NCBI GenBank assembly: GCA_022601195.1
Contig: JAHZIX010000045.1
Coordinates: forward strand, 434,001-498,000
Direction of reading: 5' to 3'
DNA from: Deltaproteobacteria bacterium
GTDB lineage: Bacteria; Acidobacteriota; Thermoanaerobaculia; Multivoradales; JAHZIX01
Length of the DNA stretch: 64,000 nucleotides
The translations under genes and the position numbers were made by a program. The notes below the pieces were generated by a model that worked only from the letters and a program-made list of their open reading frames with translations, did not search any database and was not told where the DNA came from. Of this stretch, positions 1 to 9,486 are shown one piece after another (position 1 is the first letter of the stretch; each line of letters begins with the position of its first letter).

Positions 1-1
1 A

Positions 2-1666
2 GCTCTCGCTCTCGGAGCAGCTCTGGCAGCTCCTGTTTTACTTCCGACTCATCGCTACTTGCCGGAAACTCAGCGAGCTGCCGCCATTAGCCTGGTGGGA
101 GCCACGACTTCAGCCCAAAGTGAAGACATCGGCAGTCTAGCGAGTCACCTCGGCATGGCTTGGTTACCCTCGGTGGCTCCCAACACCTTTGGAAACAGTC
201 GCTATACCGACTACTGGGGTCGAACTAACTCCAACGAAGACAGCAGTGGATTCTCTGGTACCGCAACCCTGTTGTTGGCCCTTCTTGGCTTCGTCTGGGT
301 CCCGCGCCGTCTTCCCGGTGAGACGCTAGCGCGAGTGACGGTCGGTTTGGTCTTGGTGCTGGTTGCCCTTCCAGAGGGTGTGTTAGCTCAGGCTCTGGCC
401 TCTGTGCCTATCCTGGGGTCGGTGGCTGTGCACGGAGGAAAAAGAACTCTTCTGCTGCTGAACTTCAGTCTTGCTATCTTGGCTGCCGGTACTCTCGAGC
501 GCCTGCGGCGTGAACCGATTCCCAAAATCTGGCTAGTGGCCGTGGGGGGCTGCGTCGCGGCTTTAGTGCTCGGGGCCTACTTCTGGTTTCCCAACCCCTC
601 CAACCCCTCCTCTCTTCTGGTCTTGCGATGGGGGTGGGTCCTTTGGCAACTCAGGGTGCTCACCCTAGCGCTGGTCCTCTTGGCTTTCTGGCCCCGCCGC
701 CGCTGGATGCCCTTTGCTCTCGCTGCTTTGATCGCTGCCGAGCTAACCCTGGCCCACCGGGATGCCAATCCCCCCATGCCCAAGGAGCTCCTCAAGGCGC
801 CCCCTCCCTTGGAGACCCTCCAGCGAGTGGCTGGTGAAAAGCGCATGTTCGCGTTAGGGGAAACGCTTCCGCCAAATTTATCCTGGCTCTATGGGCTAGG
901 AGATCTTCGCATCTATAACCCCATGGCACCGGCATCCTACGTTCGGCTCCTGAGCCCGGTCGCCCTTCCTTCGGGTTCCGACCATCTGCGCATAGGGGAA
1001 GCAGATCATCCTATTCTCGACCTCCTGGGCGCCAGCTTCGTGCTCACGGCGCCCGGGGGCGAGGTCGCACCCCCCTTGGAGATGATTTCGGACGATGCCG
1101 CCGGCCGGGTGTATCTCCGACCGAAGGCGTTGACTCGCTTGTTTCTTCCCGGTTCCGGGAAGGTACAGGTCGGTGAGCTACGGGAGCAGCACCTCGGTAC
1201 CGGCAAGGATTTCGGATTACAGTCCTGGGTGGAATCGGGACCTATGGGTTCTAAAGTAGAAGAGGGTTGGGTTTGGGTGGCGACCGAAACTCGGAGGCCA
1301 GACCTTTCGTCCGAAATCGAAACGCCCTCTTGGCGAAGGGCTCGAGTCGACCTTCGAGAGGATCGCCTCCTAGCTAGTAGCCTGTTCCAACACGAAGAGC
1401 CTGCGGTTCAGTCCGGAGGTTGGCGAGTGCTGGTAGATGAGCGCAGGTGGCCTTCGACTCGAGCCAACGGTCCTCTGTTGGCTGCCTGGCTACCGCAGGG
1501 CAGTCACCGATTGGACTTGATGTATCGCCCGCCCGGGTTCCTTTTGGGGTGTCTCCTGGCAGCCCTCGGCGTGTCGATGGCCTGCATCTTGTGGTGGCCC
1601 CTTCCTACTGAGGGACGGGGTCGGAAGAAACGGGGATTGCCGACCGGCGTCATTGCGGACCCTTGA
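2..1666 (+). CDS. YfhO-like multi-pass membrane protein, 5' end cut by window
   Basis: The frame is open to the left window edge, so only the C-terminal ~555 residues are visible. Several hydrophobic segments (window residues ~85-245) are followed by a soluble C-terminal part and one last membrane segment near the end. The segment 'ALGETLPPNLSWLYGLGDLR' matches 'ALGDTLRPNAAMVYGLSDIR' in the complete protein at 55,955, and both carry an 'AAELT.AH' motif before it, so the two are paralogues. Proteins of this type (YfhO/GT-C-like) are thought to act in glycan or lipid-linked sugar transfer at the membrane; the exact substrate is unknown. It is probably the last gene of its unit, since the next gene has its own promoter-like box. 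Confidence 0.75.
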   Translation, partial: ALALGAALAAPVLLPTHRYLPETQRAAAISLVGATTSAQSEDIGSLASHLGMAWLPSVAPNTFGNSRYTDYWGRTNSNEDSSGFSGTATLLLALLGFVWVPRRLPGETLARVTVGLVLVLVALPEGVLAQALASVPILGSVAVHGGKRTLLLLNFSLAILAAGTLERLRREPIPKIWLVAVGGCVAALVLGAYFWFPNPSNPSSLLVLRWGWVLWQLRVLTLALVLLAFWPRRRWMPFALAALIAAELTLAHRDANPPMPKELLKAPPPLETLQRVAGEKRMFALGETLPPNLSWLYGLGDLRIYNPMAPASYVRLLSPVALPSGSDHLRIGEADHPILDLLGASFVLTAPGGEVAPPLEMISDDAAGRVYLRPKALTRLFLPGSGKVQVGELREQHLGTGKDFGLQSWVESGPMGSKVEEGWVWVATETRRPDLSSEIETPSWRRARVDLREDRLLASSLFQHEEPAVQSGGWRVLVDERRWPSTRANGPLLAAWLPQGSHRLDLMYRPPGFLLGCLLAALGVSMACILWWPLPTEGRGRKKRGLPTGVIADP

Positions 1667-1711
1667 GGCGGGGCGGCGCTTCCAGCGATGACCGGAGTTG
1701 AGTTTCCGGGA

Positions 1712-1717
1712 TAGAAT
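1712..1717 (+). promoter_or_regulatory. -10 box (TAGAAT) suggesting leaderless mRNA
   Basis: TAGAAT ends 6 bases before the ATG at 1724. Transcription would then begin at about the A of the start codon. No Shine-Dalgarno sequence is visible between box and ATG. The same arrangement precedes ruvB. Confidence 0.45.
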
Positions 1718-1723
1718 TGCCCT

Positions 1724-2026
1724 ATGAGTGAAGGAAACTTGACGGTTCATTGTCCTGGCTGCAAAGGCGAGCTGGTCGTCGATGTGGCTACGGGGAAGGT
1801 CTTATTTCATAAGCCCGCGAAGGAGCCACTGGCCGGCGGCAAGGACTTTGACTCTCTTCTCGCAGGCCTTGGCGACGGCAAGGCAAGAGCGGAAGAGCTC
1901 TTCGCTAGCGAAATGTCCGCCCATAAGGATCGGGATCGCCTCCTCGAAGAGAAGTTCAAAGAGGCCATGAAGCGGGCCGAGGAAGAGCCCGACGGACCCG
2001 TTCAGCGGCCTTTCGATCTCGATTGA
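1724..2026 (+). CDS. Small zinc-ribbon-like hypothetical protein
   Basis: This 100-residue protein has an N-terminal CPGC knuckle (residues ~10-13) followed by a 'VDVATGKVLFH' beta-hairpin, then a charged helical C-terminal half rich in Lys, Arg and Glu. Only one CxxC pair is present, so a metal site would need a partner chain or a dimer. I do not recognise the family function. The start is supported by a TAGAAT box 6 bases upstream, which suggests leaderless translation. It is a lone gene whose 3' end faces the fusion gene that ends at 2080. Confidence 0.65.
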   Translation: MSEGNLTVHCPGCKGELVVDVATGKVLFHKPAKEPLAGGKDFDSLLAGLGDGKARAEELFASEMSAHKDRDRLLEEKFKEAMKRAEEEPDGPVQRPFDLD

Positions 2027-2034
2027 GCTTGTGC

Positions 2035-2049
2035 ACCCCACCTTGGGGT
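2035..2049. terminator. Short hairpin between convergent genes
   Basis: ACCCC-ACCTT-GGGGT forms a 5-bp stem in the 53-bp gap between two convergent genes. There is no T-run on either side, so intrinsic termination is uncertain. Confidence 0.25.
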
Positions 2050-2079
2050 AGCCGCGAACCGTTAATCCGCGACAGGCTC

Positions 2080-4251
2080 TTAGGGCTCCAGAATGAAATA
2101 GCGGGGCGAAGCATCGAGAAGGACTTTTCCTCCGGTCGCCTTGGGTAGGTCCTCGCCGCTGCGCCCGATGACTCTCATCGCTGGGCTTGGCAGAGAGGCG
2201 GAAATCTCTTCACCCTCGCTCCACCCCACCAGGACCCGGCTGCCGTCGGAGCGTTCGAATCGGTAGAGGTGTCCAGGTGAGGCTACCTCTTCGGGGCCGA
2301 GGAATCTCGCCCCCTCTAACTCTCGATGTAGCGTCGCCAGGGCTTCGAAGCTGGGTCGCCGACGCAGTCGGCCATCTGCTTCTGGAGCAATTAGGCCGTA
2401 GCCGCGAGCCACCAACTGCCACCAATACGATCGCTCGATCAAACCCGTTCCATGAACCAGTAAGCAGTAGCGCACGAGGAAGTTTGCCTGGCTGTCTTCG
2501 TCGACGGACACGTCTCTTCCGGCCGGTGAGTGGGGACCTTCCCACAGGGGCCAGTTGTACTCGGTGATCCAGCATTCGCCATTTCCGAAGCGTGCTGTTT
2601 CTGCGATGGCCTTCAGCAACACGATTTTGTCGATCGTATCGAAGCCGGTCTGCCGTTGCTCCGGAGCACCGCGGCGATCAACATAGAGCAACGCCGAGAC
2701 CATGTCTAAATCCAGATCTAGGGATCGCCTGTTGAGTACCGCCGCCGTCGCGTGGTATTCGAAATCGATCACGGCTGGCCCCAATAAACGGACCTCCTTG
2801 TCCTGGCGCAACGCCTTCGAGGCGGCGGCTGCCAGGCGGGCGTATTCTTCGTAGTTCCAAACCCCCCACTTGCTGCGGTTAATGGCCTGGCCGATCTGGA
2901 AGTGACTCCCAAAGGGGCGAAAGGTTTGGTAGATCTCGTCCAGGGCACCCTGCCAGCGCCCGAGATCTTTGACCAACTCTCGATTCTGAGGCAGGGCGAA
3001 ACTCAACTCATAGCCTCGGCGGTGCAGCTCTCGAGCCAAGGTTTCTTCTTCGCTGTGCTCCTCTTGCCACGGGTGAAGTCGCAGCAGGATTCTGCGAACC
3101 CCTAGGGAATCCAAGGCAGAGAGAAGCCCTTCTGGGTCTTGAGGGTAGGGCCGAAGCCCTAACCCGAGCCCTTCGAAAGCCACCGGGTTCCGATAGAGGT
3201 GTCGACGTAATTCTCGGTAGCGAGACCACACCCGGGGCAGGGCCCTACCCACTGTCACTGCGGAGCCCAGGTGCCCTTTCACGTCGCTAAGGCGAACCAT
3301 CGCCTTTTCGATGCGGCTGGCATGTTGATGTGGCTGGTCGGAGAGGTGGTCCCAGACGACTTTGTCGCGGGCGGATGCATCCGGCTCGGCCAAAGGAATG
3401 TGGGCGTGAGCTCTGCGGATCTTAAAAGGCTCGAGGAGGGACCGAGCCCCGCCCCGAATGCGCTTCTTCGTACCGATCTTGCTTAGAAAGCCTCGACGGT
3501 AACGCTGGTAGAGCCAGGTTCGGAAGCGGCTTGTCTCGAGACCACCTCCCCAATAGGACCCCAGGAAAAGTTCCTGGTGCTCTGGGCGATCGATGGACAG
3601 CCGGCATAGGTCCCGGGTTCGCTCACTCACGGAAAGGCGTTTCTTTTGCCGAGACCGGTTGAGGTCCACGATGAACAGGTCCAACCCGCCATCGAGATTG
3701 CTCCGAAACAGAACGTTGCCGATGGAAAGATCCCGGTGCCAAAGCCCTCGGTCATGCATGCGCCGTAGGAGCCCACCAAGGTCGGCGAAAAACTTCTCTA
3801 CGTCGACCAGTGGAAAGTCTTCGGACTCATTGCCGGCGCTGATCGATCGCAGCAAGAAACGCGCTTCGGTCACATCGGGAAGAAAGCGAGTGATGAAATA
3901 AGAGGGCCCGGCCAAAGCGGTGGATTCAACGAGCAAGACCGGTTCCGCGGTATCGATTCCGGCTGCTACGAAGGCGTTAGCTGCAGCCCAGCTTCGAAGG
4001 GCCTTGCTTCCCTTGAGGCTTCGCCGGAGGCGGTTCATCCCTCCTTGGTTGCGGAACTGCTTGACAGCGACGTCCAGGCTCTTGCCGTCAATCTGAAGTT
4101 GTGCCCGGTAGAGGTAGTTTCTGCCCCAATGAAGGGTCTCCAGGGCTGCAGCCGGATCGATGATCCGTCGAACCTCCCCCTCCAAATCGCTGGGACAATA
4201 GGCGCGGGCGACCTCTCCGGTGAGGCCCTCGAAGGAGAAAGAGTCGGTCAT
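2080..4251 (-). CDS. Kinase-like / glycoside-hydrolase-like fusion protein
   Basis: This is a 723-residue two-part protein. The first ~300 residues look like a lipopolysaccharide-type or Kdo/WaaP-like kinase: a VAVKQF lysine motif, a catalytic 'HRDLSIGNVLF' loop and 'VDLNR' in place of DFG. The second half (about 330-700) resembles a TIM-barrel glycosidase of the GH39-like kind: 'GSHFQIGQAINR', 'GPAVIDFEYH' and 'WITEYNWPL' look like barrel strand ends, the last holding a possible catalytic Glu. The start codon shares one base with the rng stop (TGATG), so it is translationally coupled to rng. A role in phosphorylating and trimming an envelope glycan is inference only. I do not know a named family with this architecture. 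Confidence 0.7.
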   Translation of the reverse strand: MTDSFSFEGLTGEVARAYCPSDLEGEVRRIIDPAAALETLHWGRNYLYRAQLQIDGKSLDVAVKQFRNQGGMNRLRRSLKGSKALRSWAAANAFVAAGIDTAEPVLLVESTALAGPSYFITRFLPDVTEARFLLRSISAGNESEDFPLVDVEKFFADLGGLLRRMHDRGLWHRDLSIGNVLFRSNLDGGLDLFIVDLNRSRQKKRLSVSERTRDLCRLSIDRPEHQELFLGSYWGGGLETSRFRTWLYQRYRRGFLSKIGTKKRIRGGARSLLEPFKIRRAHAHIPLAEPDASARDKVVWDHLSDQPHQHASRIEKAMVRLSDVKGHLGSAVTVGRALPRVWSRYRELRRHLYRNPVAFEGLGLGLRPYPQDPEGLLSALDSLGVRRILLRLHPWQEEHSEEETLARELHRRGYELSFALPQNRELVKDLGRWQGALDEIYQTFRPFGSHFQIGQAINRSKWGVWNYEEYARLAAAASKALRQDKEVRLLGPAVIDFEYHATAAVLNRRSLDLDLDMVSALLYVDRRGAPEQRQTGFDTIDKIVLLKAIAETARFGNGECWITEYNWPLWEGPHSPAGRDVSVDEDSQANFLVRYCLLVHGTGLIERSYWWQLVARGYGLIAPEADGRLRRRPSFEALATLHRELEGARFLGPEEVASPGHLYRFERSDGSRVLVGWSEGEEISASLPSPAMRVIGRSGEDLPKATGGKVLLDASPRYFILEP

Positions 4252-5738
4252 CAGATTTCGGAGATATCGAAGTGCTCGTGGTGCATCTCGGAGTCACTCT
4301 GGACCAGGAGCCGTCCCCCTAACCGCTCCCGCAACTCATCGAGAATCTCTCTCTCTTCCTGTTGGAGGGCTCGGGATATTTCCGGGTGGACCCTGAGAAG
4401 AAGCTCGCTACCACCAAAGCTCTCCAGGAGATCGAGAATGGCCTTGCGCAGTTTGAGGCAAGTGGTCGCCGACGAGCTGACTCGGCCGCGGCCCTTACAG
4501 TAGGGGCAGGGTTGAGTGAGAAGGCGCTCTAGGCTGGGGCGAGTCCGTTTGCGAGTTAACTCCACAAGACCAAACTCGGAGATGCTCAGAACTCGATTCT
4601 TGGCACGGTCTTTTGCTAGCTCCAGCTCGAGAGCGCTAAACACCTGCTGGCGATGCTCCTCTTCCACCATGTCGATGAGGTCGAGGACCAAGATGCCCCC
4701 AAGGTCTCGCAGGCGAACCTGACGCACCAATTCTTTGATTGCTTCCAGGTTTGTCTTCAAGACCGTGTCTTCGAGATCTTGGCCGCCCGTAAACCGTCCT
4801 GTGTTGACGTCGATGGCTACCAGGGCTTCGGTCTGGTGAATGACGAGATAGCCGCCTGATTTCAGCCATACTTTGGAGCGCAGAGCCCCTTCCATCTCCT
4901 CGTCGACTCGAAAGTTCTGGAAAAGGGAGTTCTCGCGGCCAAAGAGCTTGACCCGGTCAAGGAGCCTGGGTTGGACTTGGTCGAGAAAGTTGACGATGCG
5001 CTCGTAGGTTTCGGCTCCATCTACCCAAAGGATCTCGAATTCATTCGAAAACAGATCTCGAACGGTACGTAGGACGACATCTAGTTCCTGGTGCAGCAGA
5101 GCTGGAGGTCTGGCCTTCTTGGCAGCCTTCTGAATGCGAACCCAGAGTCGAGATAGGTACTCGAGGTCGGCTTCGAATTCGGCCCGCCCTTTTCCTTCAC
5201 CCACCGTTCGGACGATCATTCCTCCGGTAGGTGAGGGTATCTCCTCGAGTAGGCCAAGAAGTCGCTGTCGTTCTTCCTCGCTTTCGATCCTTCTGGAAAC
5301 GCCGAGGTGGTGCACTTCGGGTAAGAGAACTAGGTAGCGACCTGGGAGAGTTACATGGGCCGTGATGCGCGCGCCCTTGTTGGGGAGTGGATCTTTCGTC
5401 ACCTGGACGACGAGGTCCTGGCCTTGCTGGAGGAGCTCGTCAATGGCTAGGGGAGACCGACGAGTCGCCACTTCCCGGGTATCGTCATTCTCGGCACTCT
5501 CTGATTCGGGCTCTTCACCGACGTCACTAACATAGAGAAAAGCATCCCGTTCGAGACCGATGTCGACGAAGGCGGCCTGCATTCCAGGTAAGACACGAGT
5601 CACTCGTCCCTGATAGACATTGCCTACCAGACCCCTCTCTCTCACTCGCTCGACGAATAGCTCCGTGAGCTGATCCTCCTCGAGAACCGCAATGCGGCTC
5701 TGGTGGGGGTCGCTCTCTACGAGCATCTTCTTGTTCAA
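4251..5738 (-). CDS. rng: Ribonuclease G
   Basis: This single-strand endoribonuclease acts in rRNA 5'-end processing and mRNA decay. The 495-residue chain has the N-terminal S1-like RNA-binding domain ('GLVGNVYQGRVTRVLPGMQ', 'AAFVDIGLERDAFLY'), the catalytic Asp motifs 'AIDVNTGRFTG' and 'GGILVLDLIDM', and the zinc-link 'CPYCKGRGRV' near the C terminus. I place the start at TTG 5738, giving the usual short N terminus before KKMLVES; AAGGA lies about 8 bases upstream. A longer frame runs upstream but has no family similarity. It sits at the end of the mre-mrd cell-shape cluster, as in many bacteria. Confidence 0.93.
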   Translation of the reverse strand: MNKKMLVESDPHQSRIAVLEEDQLTELFVERVRERGLVGNVYQGRVTRVLPGMQAAFVDIGLERDAFLYVSDVGEEPESESAENDDTREVATRRSPLAIDELLQQGQDLVVQVTKDPLPNKGARITAHVTLPGRYLVLLPEVHHLGVSRRIESEEERQRLLGLLEEIPSPTGGMIVRTVGEGKGRAEFEADLEYLSRLWVRIQKAAKKARPPALLHQELDVVLRTVRDLFSNEFEILWVDGAETYERIVNFLDQVQPRLLDRVKLFGRENSLFQNFRVDEEMEGALRSKVWLKSGGYLVIHQTEALVAIDVNTGRFTGGQDLEDTVLKTNLEAIKELVRQVRLRDLGGILVLDLIDMVEEEHRQQVFSALELELAKDRAKNRVLSISEFGLVELTRKRTRPSLERLLTQPCPYCKGRGRVSSSATTCLKLRKAILDLLESFGGSELLLRVHPEISRALQQEEREILDELRERLGGRLLVQSDSEMHHEHFDISEI

Positions 5739-5961
5739 GCTCTTCCTTTCTTGGCTCCCGCGGTGTTTTGCTTCCCAGCTCTGCCTATTGAAGCACAAAA
5801 CAACCGAACAACGGATTCTTGGAGACCAGGGTGAAGCCTTCTGCCGATGGATTGGGCCGACTCGGTGTTGCAAAGGCTTCCGCCCGTCACTGGGTCGGCC
5901 GTTGGCCCAGATGCCGTACTGTCGGACCTGATCCAGATCGCCTCGACTTGGATCACGAGCA

Positions 5962-7104
5962 CTAGCGGTTGACGTATCGTCTCAAGTCCACCCCGAGGAT
6001 CATCCCCGTAGCGAGGAAGCACATCAGGGTAAACGAACCTCCATAGGAGAGAAAAGGCAGTGGAATCCCCGTTATCGGGACGAGCCCCACGACCATGGCA
6101 GTGTTGTAGACGATATGAAAAGCCATCAGAGAAACTAGACCTGAGACCAATAGAATACCGGCTCGATTGCGCGCTCTAAGGGCAACTCGTGCCGCGCAAT
6201 ATAAGAAGAGGGCATACAAGGCGATGACCGTCATGACGCCTAGAAACCCCCACTCCTCCGCCAGAACCGCAAAAATAAAATCCGTATGGCGGGCCGGAAG
6301 AAAGCGCAACTGGCTCTGCGTTCCTTGCATATACCCTTGTCCCACAAGGCCTCCGGAGCCGACAGCGATCTTACTCTGCCGCACTTGATAGCCAGCCCCC
6401 AGCGGGTCGCTATCTGGTGACAGGAAAGTGATGACTCGCTGGCGTTGGTAAGACTGCATGCCGAAGGACCAAACACCGGCAGCCAAAAGCAGAGCGACCA
6501 CCCCGGCGCCAACCAGAGTTCGCCATTTTATTCCGGCGACCAGCAGCATTCCGGCGACCATAGGTAGGAACATGGCGGCGCTGCCCAGATCCGGCTCCGC
6601 CGCCACCGCTGCTACTGGCAGCGAGACGATGGCCAAGGCGATGGCGATATTTCGTAGATCTAGATAGGGCTGTTTGAGCTCCCCTAGGTATCGACTGAGA
6701 GCGATGGCCGTCGCGAGCTTTGCGAACTCGGATGGTTGGATGCTGAAGCCTCCAAAGCCCAGCCGGCTCTGGGCTCCCCCGGCTTCGTGGCCAACAAAGA
6801 AGACCAGCACCAGACCAGCCAACCCACAAAGGTAGAGCAAGGAGGAGTGGTCCAACAGGGTGTGGTAGTCGATGCTCGATGCGACCAACAGAGCTGCGAG
6901 CCCCAACCCCAGCCAAAGTGCCTGCCTCGGAAGGTAGTCCACCGGCAACTCCGAGCTGGCGCTATGAACGGTCGCCAGTCCGACCGCTGCCAACAGCAAG
7001 GCGGAGACCAGCAACCCCCAGTCAACCCCCGTCAAATAGCGAAGGGCTGGCTGGGTGTCACCGAGAGAGGTGATTCCCGTTCCCGAGACCGAGGTGTTTC
7101 GCAT
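5962..7104 (-). CDS. rodA: Rod-shape peptidoglycan glycosyltransferase RodA
   Basis: RodA is a SEDS-family polymerase that works with PBP2 in lateral wall synthesis. The protein has ten or so hydrophobic helices and SEDS landmarks: 'FSIQPSEFAKLA', 'AAEPDLGSA', 'GLVGQGYMQGTQ', 'HTDFIFAVLAEEWGF' and 'GIPLPFLSYGGS' near the end. The start is uncertain. ATG 7104 gives 26 residues before helix 1 and overlaps mrdA by 47 bases; TTG 7035 would leave a short gap. Neither has a good Shine-Dalgarno. The longer frame to 7320 lies inside mrdA and is rejected. It is followed by a 223-bp gap before rng. Confidence 0.92.
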   Translation of the reverse strand: MRNTSVSGTGITSLGDTQPALRYLTGVDWGLLVSALLLAAVGLATVHSASSELPVDYLPRQALWLGLGLAALLVASSIDYHTLLDHSSLLYLCGLAGLVLVFFVGHEAGGAQSRLGFGGFSIQPSEFAKLATAIALSRYLGELKQPYLDLRNIAIALAIVSLPVAAVAAEPDLGSAAMFLPMVAGMLLVAGIKWRTLVGAGVVALLLAAGVWSFGMQSYQRQRVITFLSPDSDPLGAGYQVRQSKIAVGSGGLVGQGYMQGTQSQLRFLPARHTDFIFAVLAEEWGFLGVMTVIALYALFLYCAARVALRARNRAGILLVSGLVSLMAFHIVYNTAMVVGLVPITGIPLPFLSYGGSFTLMCFLATGMILGVDLRRYVNR

Positions 7105-8872
7105 ACAGAGCTTGGGCGATCGGTGCGGCGGCGGATGAGCCTTTGCCGCCATGTTCAACGAAAACGACGACAACCAACTCGGGATTCTCCACCGGTGCAA
7201 ACGAAGCAAACCATGCGTGATCCCTCTGTTCGGGAGGCAAGGTGCTGCTATCGGTCCACGTTCTTTGCCCGACAACTTGAACGGTGCCGGTTTTTCCCGC
7301 GATGTCCAAACCGTCGACACGCGCGCGGGCTCCGGTACCCTTTCTTTCGTTGACCACAGCCCACAGAGCTTGGCGGATCTCGGCTAACGCTTCGGTACTC
7401 AAACCAGCCGGTTGGGTGGGCAGGTGATTGAGCTCGGCGTTGAGGTGAGGAGAAACCCGTTGGCCACCATTGGCCACCAACGCCATCATCGATGCGATCT
7501 GGAGCGGTGTTACGAGCAAAGGACCTTGACCGATAGCAACCGAGATCGTTTCCCCCGGATACCAGTTGGTACCTCGAGCTCGCGTGCTCCAGTTCATATC
7601 CGGTACGAGCCCTTCTTTCTCTCCCGCCAAATCGACGCTGGTTTTGCGGCCCAAGCCCATTAGACGGGAATAGCGGGCGATACGCTGGATCCCCAATTTC
7701 TGGCCAAGGTTGTAGAAATAGATGTCGCAAGAGCTTTTCAAGGCGGATTTCAGGTTGACCCAACCGTGGCCGGCACGTTTCCAGCAACGAAAACGCCGGT
7801 TGTAGAACTTCGAGGCGCCACCACACCAAACCTGGTCGGAATGGGTAATGGTCCCTTCGGTGAGTCCCGCCGTGGCCATGACGATTTTGAATATGGAGCC
7901 GGGAGAATAGGTGTTCTGAACGACTCGATTCTGCAGGGGGTGATGGGGAGCTTCTACTAGGGCGCGCCATTCATCTTGCTGCAAGCGGCGAGAAAAAAGG
8001 TTGGGGTCATAGGAAGGAGCGGATACCAGGGCCAGAATCGCTCCGTTGCGAGGGTCTAGGGCAACCACTGCACCGACCTTCCCGTCGAGCAACTCGACAG
8101 CTTCCTGCTGAAGGTCCAGGTCGAGGGTGAGAGTGAGATTCTCTCCGAACTCTGCCGCGACCTTGTGGAACTCCTCTACCAGCCGTCCACGGCTATCGAC
8201 CACGACAACCTGTTCGCCATTTCGGCCCCTCAGCATTTCGTCGTAGATCTGCTCTACCCCTCTGCGACCGACTTGAGCTCCGGCCAGAAATAAGCTCTGC
8301 TCGCGGGCTAGCTCCCGTTCAGTGACTTCAGCCAAGTACCCGAGGAGGTGGGCGGTCTGAGGGCCGTGGCGGTAGAGGCGCAGATGGCGAACCTGAATCT
8401 CAAATTCGGGGTGTTCGAAGCTATTGACGCCGAACCGTGCTACCTCGGCCAAGGAGAGGTTCTCTGCGATCAACACCGGGGAGAATTGCCGCGCTGGCCG
8501 AGCGTTGTCGAAGACGCCAGATAACGTTTCCGACGGACGGCCCAGGATTTCTCCTGCGAATTGAAAGCTGGACTCCAAGTCGAAGGCTCGGCTGCGCTGA
8601 ATGAGGAGGTTGTAACTCGCTACGTTCTCGACCAGCACTCGACCGTGGCGGTCGAGGATCAGTCCCCGCAGGGCCTCTACGGGCTCTCGCCGGAGTCGAT
8701 TGTTCTCCGCTTGATCCCGGTATTGTTCTCCGCTGACGATTTGGACGGACCAGAAGCCGAAGAGGACGAGGACCAAGGAGCCGACCATTCCGGCGGAGAG
8801 CAAGCGAACGCGGCCAATGAGCTCGTCTCGACTTTCACGCACTTTTATCGAAGAAGAACCCATCGGTTTCAT
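7058..8872 (-). CDS. mrdA: Penicillin-binding protein 2 (transpeptidase)
   Basis: This class B PBP cross-links peptidoglycan during elongation and partners RodA. The 604-residue protein has one N-terminal membrane helix (~25-48), a dimerisation domain, and a transpeptidase domain with the active-site SxxK in 'SPGSIFKIV' (~325), the second motif 'SSCD' and the third motif 'KTGT' ('AGKTGTVQV'). All catalytic motifs are intact. It lies between mreD and rodA on the same strand, the standard elongasome order. An alternative start is the Met at residue 4. Confidence 0.95.
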   Translation of the reverse strand: MKPMGSSSIKVRESRDELIGRVRLLSAGMVGSLVLVLFGFWSVQIVSGEQYRDQAENNRLRREPVEALRGLILDRHGRVLVENVASYNLLIQRSRAFDLESSFQFAGEILGRPSETLSGVFDNARPARQFSPVLIAENLSLAEVARFGVNSFEHPEFEIQVRHLRLYRHGPQTAHLLGYLAEVTERELAREQSLFLAGAQVGRRGVEQIYDEMLRGRNGEQVVVVDSRGRLVEEFHKVAAEFGENLTLTLDLDLQQEAVELLDGKVGAVVALDPRNGAILALVSAPSYDPNLFSRRLQQDEWRALVEAPHHPLQNRVVQNTYSPGSIFKIVMATAGLTEGTITHSDQVWCGGASKFYNRRFRCWKRAGHGWVNLKSALKSSCDIYFYNLGQKLGIQRIARYSRLMGLGRKTSVDLAGEKEGLVPDMNWSTRARGTNWYPGETISVAIGQGPLLVTPLQIASMMALVANGGQRVSPHLNAELNHLPTQPAGLSTEALAEIRQALWAVVNERKGTGARARVDGLDIAGKTGTVQVVGQRTWTDSSTLPPEQRDHAWFASFAPVENPELVVVVFVEHGGKGSSAAAPIAQALYAKHLGLGNGNHLSR

Positions 8873-8934
8873 CCTATTGGACCTATGCCTACGAGTCGAG
8901 GAAAAGTGCGAGGCGCAAAGGTCTTCAGAGGTAC

Positions 8935-9450
8935 CTATTCGAGTCGCAGTCGCGAACGCCTATTGCGCCGGGCTTCGGCCATGCGGTCTCGGGTTCTCAG
9001 CGTGAATAAATACAGGGCGAGGCCCAATAGGGACCCCGACACCACGCGGACCGCCACCCACAGCGGCTCCGGCAGATTGTGATCGGGGTTCAGAGCCACT
9101 CCCATGAGAATCAGGACGGCCTGCTGCAGCACCGCCGCGCTGAGCAGAATGGCCAGGAGCCCGGCGATTCTTCGGGTCGCAAGGCGCTGCGCCACTCGCG
9201 CGGTGGCATAGCCCACCAGGGTGTCAGCAAATCCGTGCAGGCCATAGGCCTCCCCACTCAGAGCGTCGTGAAGAAGACCGCAAATCAAGCCACCGAGGAG
9301 GCCGGTGAGACTGTCGCCGCTAAGTGCATTGAGGATCGTCACTACTAGAAATACATCCACCGCCACCGGAAATCCGGGCAGCAGTCGGGAAGCGGCAAAG
9401 TGGATGAGTATCGCCGTCAGTAGAGTGAGAAAAAAATATCGCGTATTCAT
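8935..9450 (-). CDS. mreD: Rod-shape-determining protein MreD
   Basis: This small integral membrane protein of the elongasome has 171 residues and about five hydrophobic helices. 'GLICGLLHDALSG' and 'GLHGFADTLVGY' match the MreD core, followed by a basic C-terminal tail rich in Arg. It starts 36 bases after mreC stops and ends 62 bases before mrdA begins, in the usual mreBCD-mrdA order. Confidence 0.9.
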   Translation of the reverse strand: MNTRYFFLTLLTAILIHFAASRLLPGFPVAVDVFLVVTILNALSGDSLTGLLGGLICGLLHDALSGEAYGLHGFADTLVGYATARVAQRLATRRIAGLLAILLSAAVLQQAVLILMGVALNPDHNLPEPLWVAVRVVSGSLLGLALYLFTLRTRDRMAEARRNRRSRLRLE

Positions 9451-9486
9451 GACCGCTGCCTTGTTCCGAGCCCCGTTCGGTGGGTG

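Noticed and set aside
5962-7320. Longer RodA start at 7320
   Set aside because: It would place 72 residues inside mrdA without family similarity; ATG 7104 or TTG 7035 fit better.
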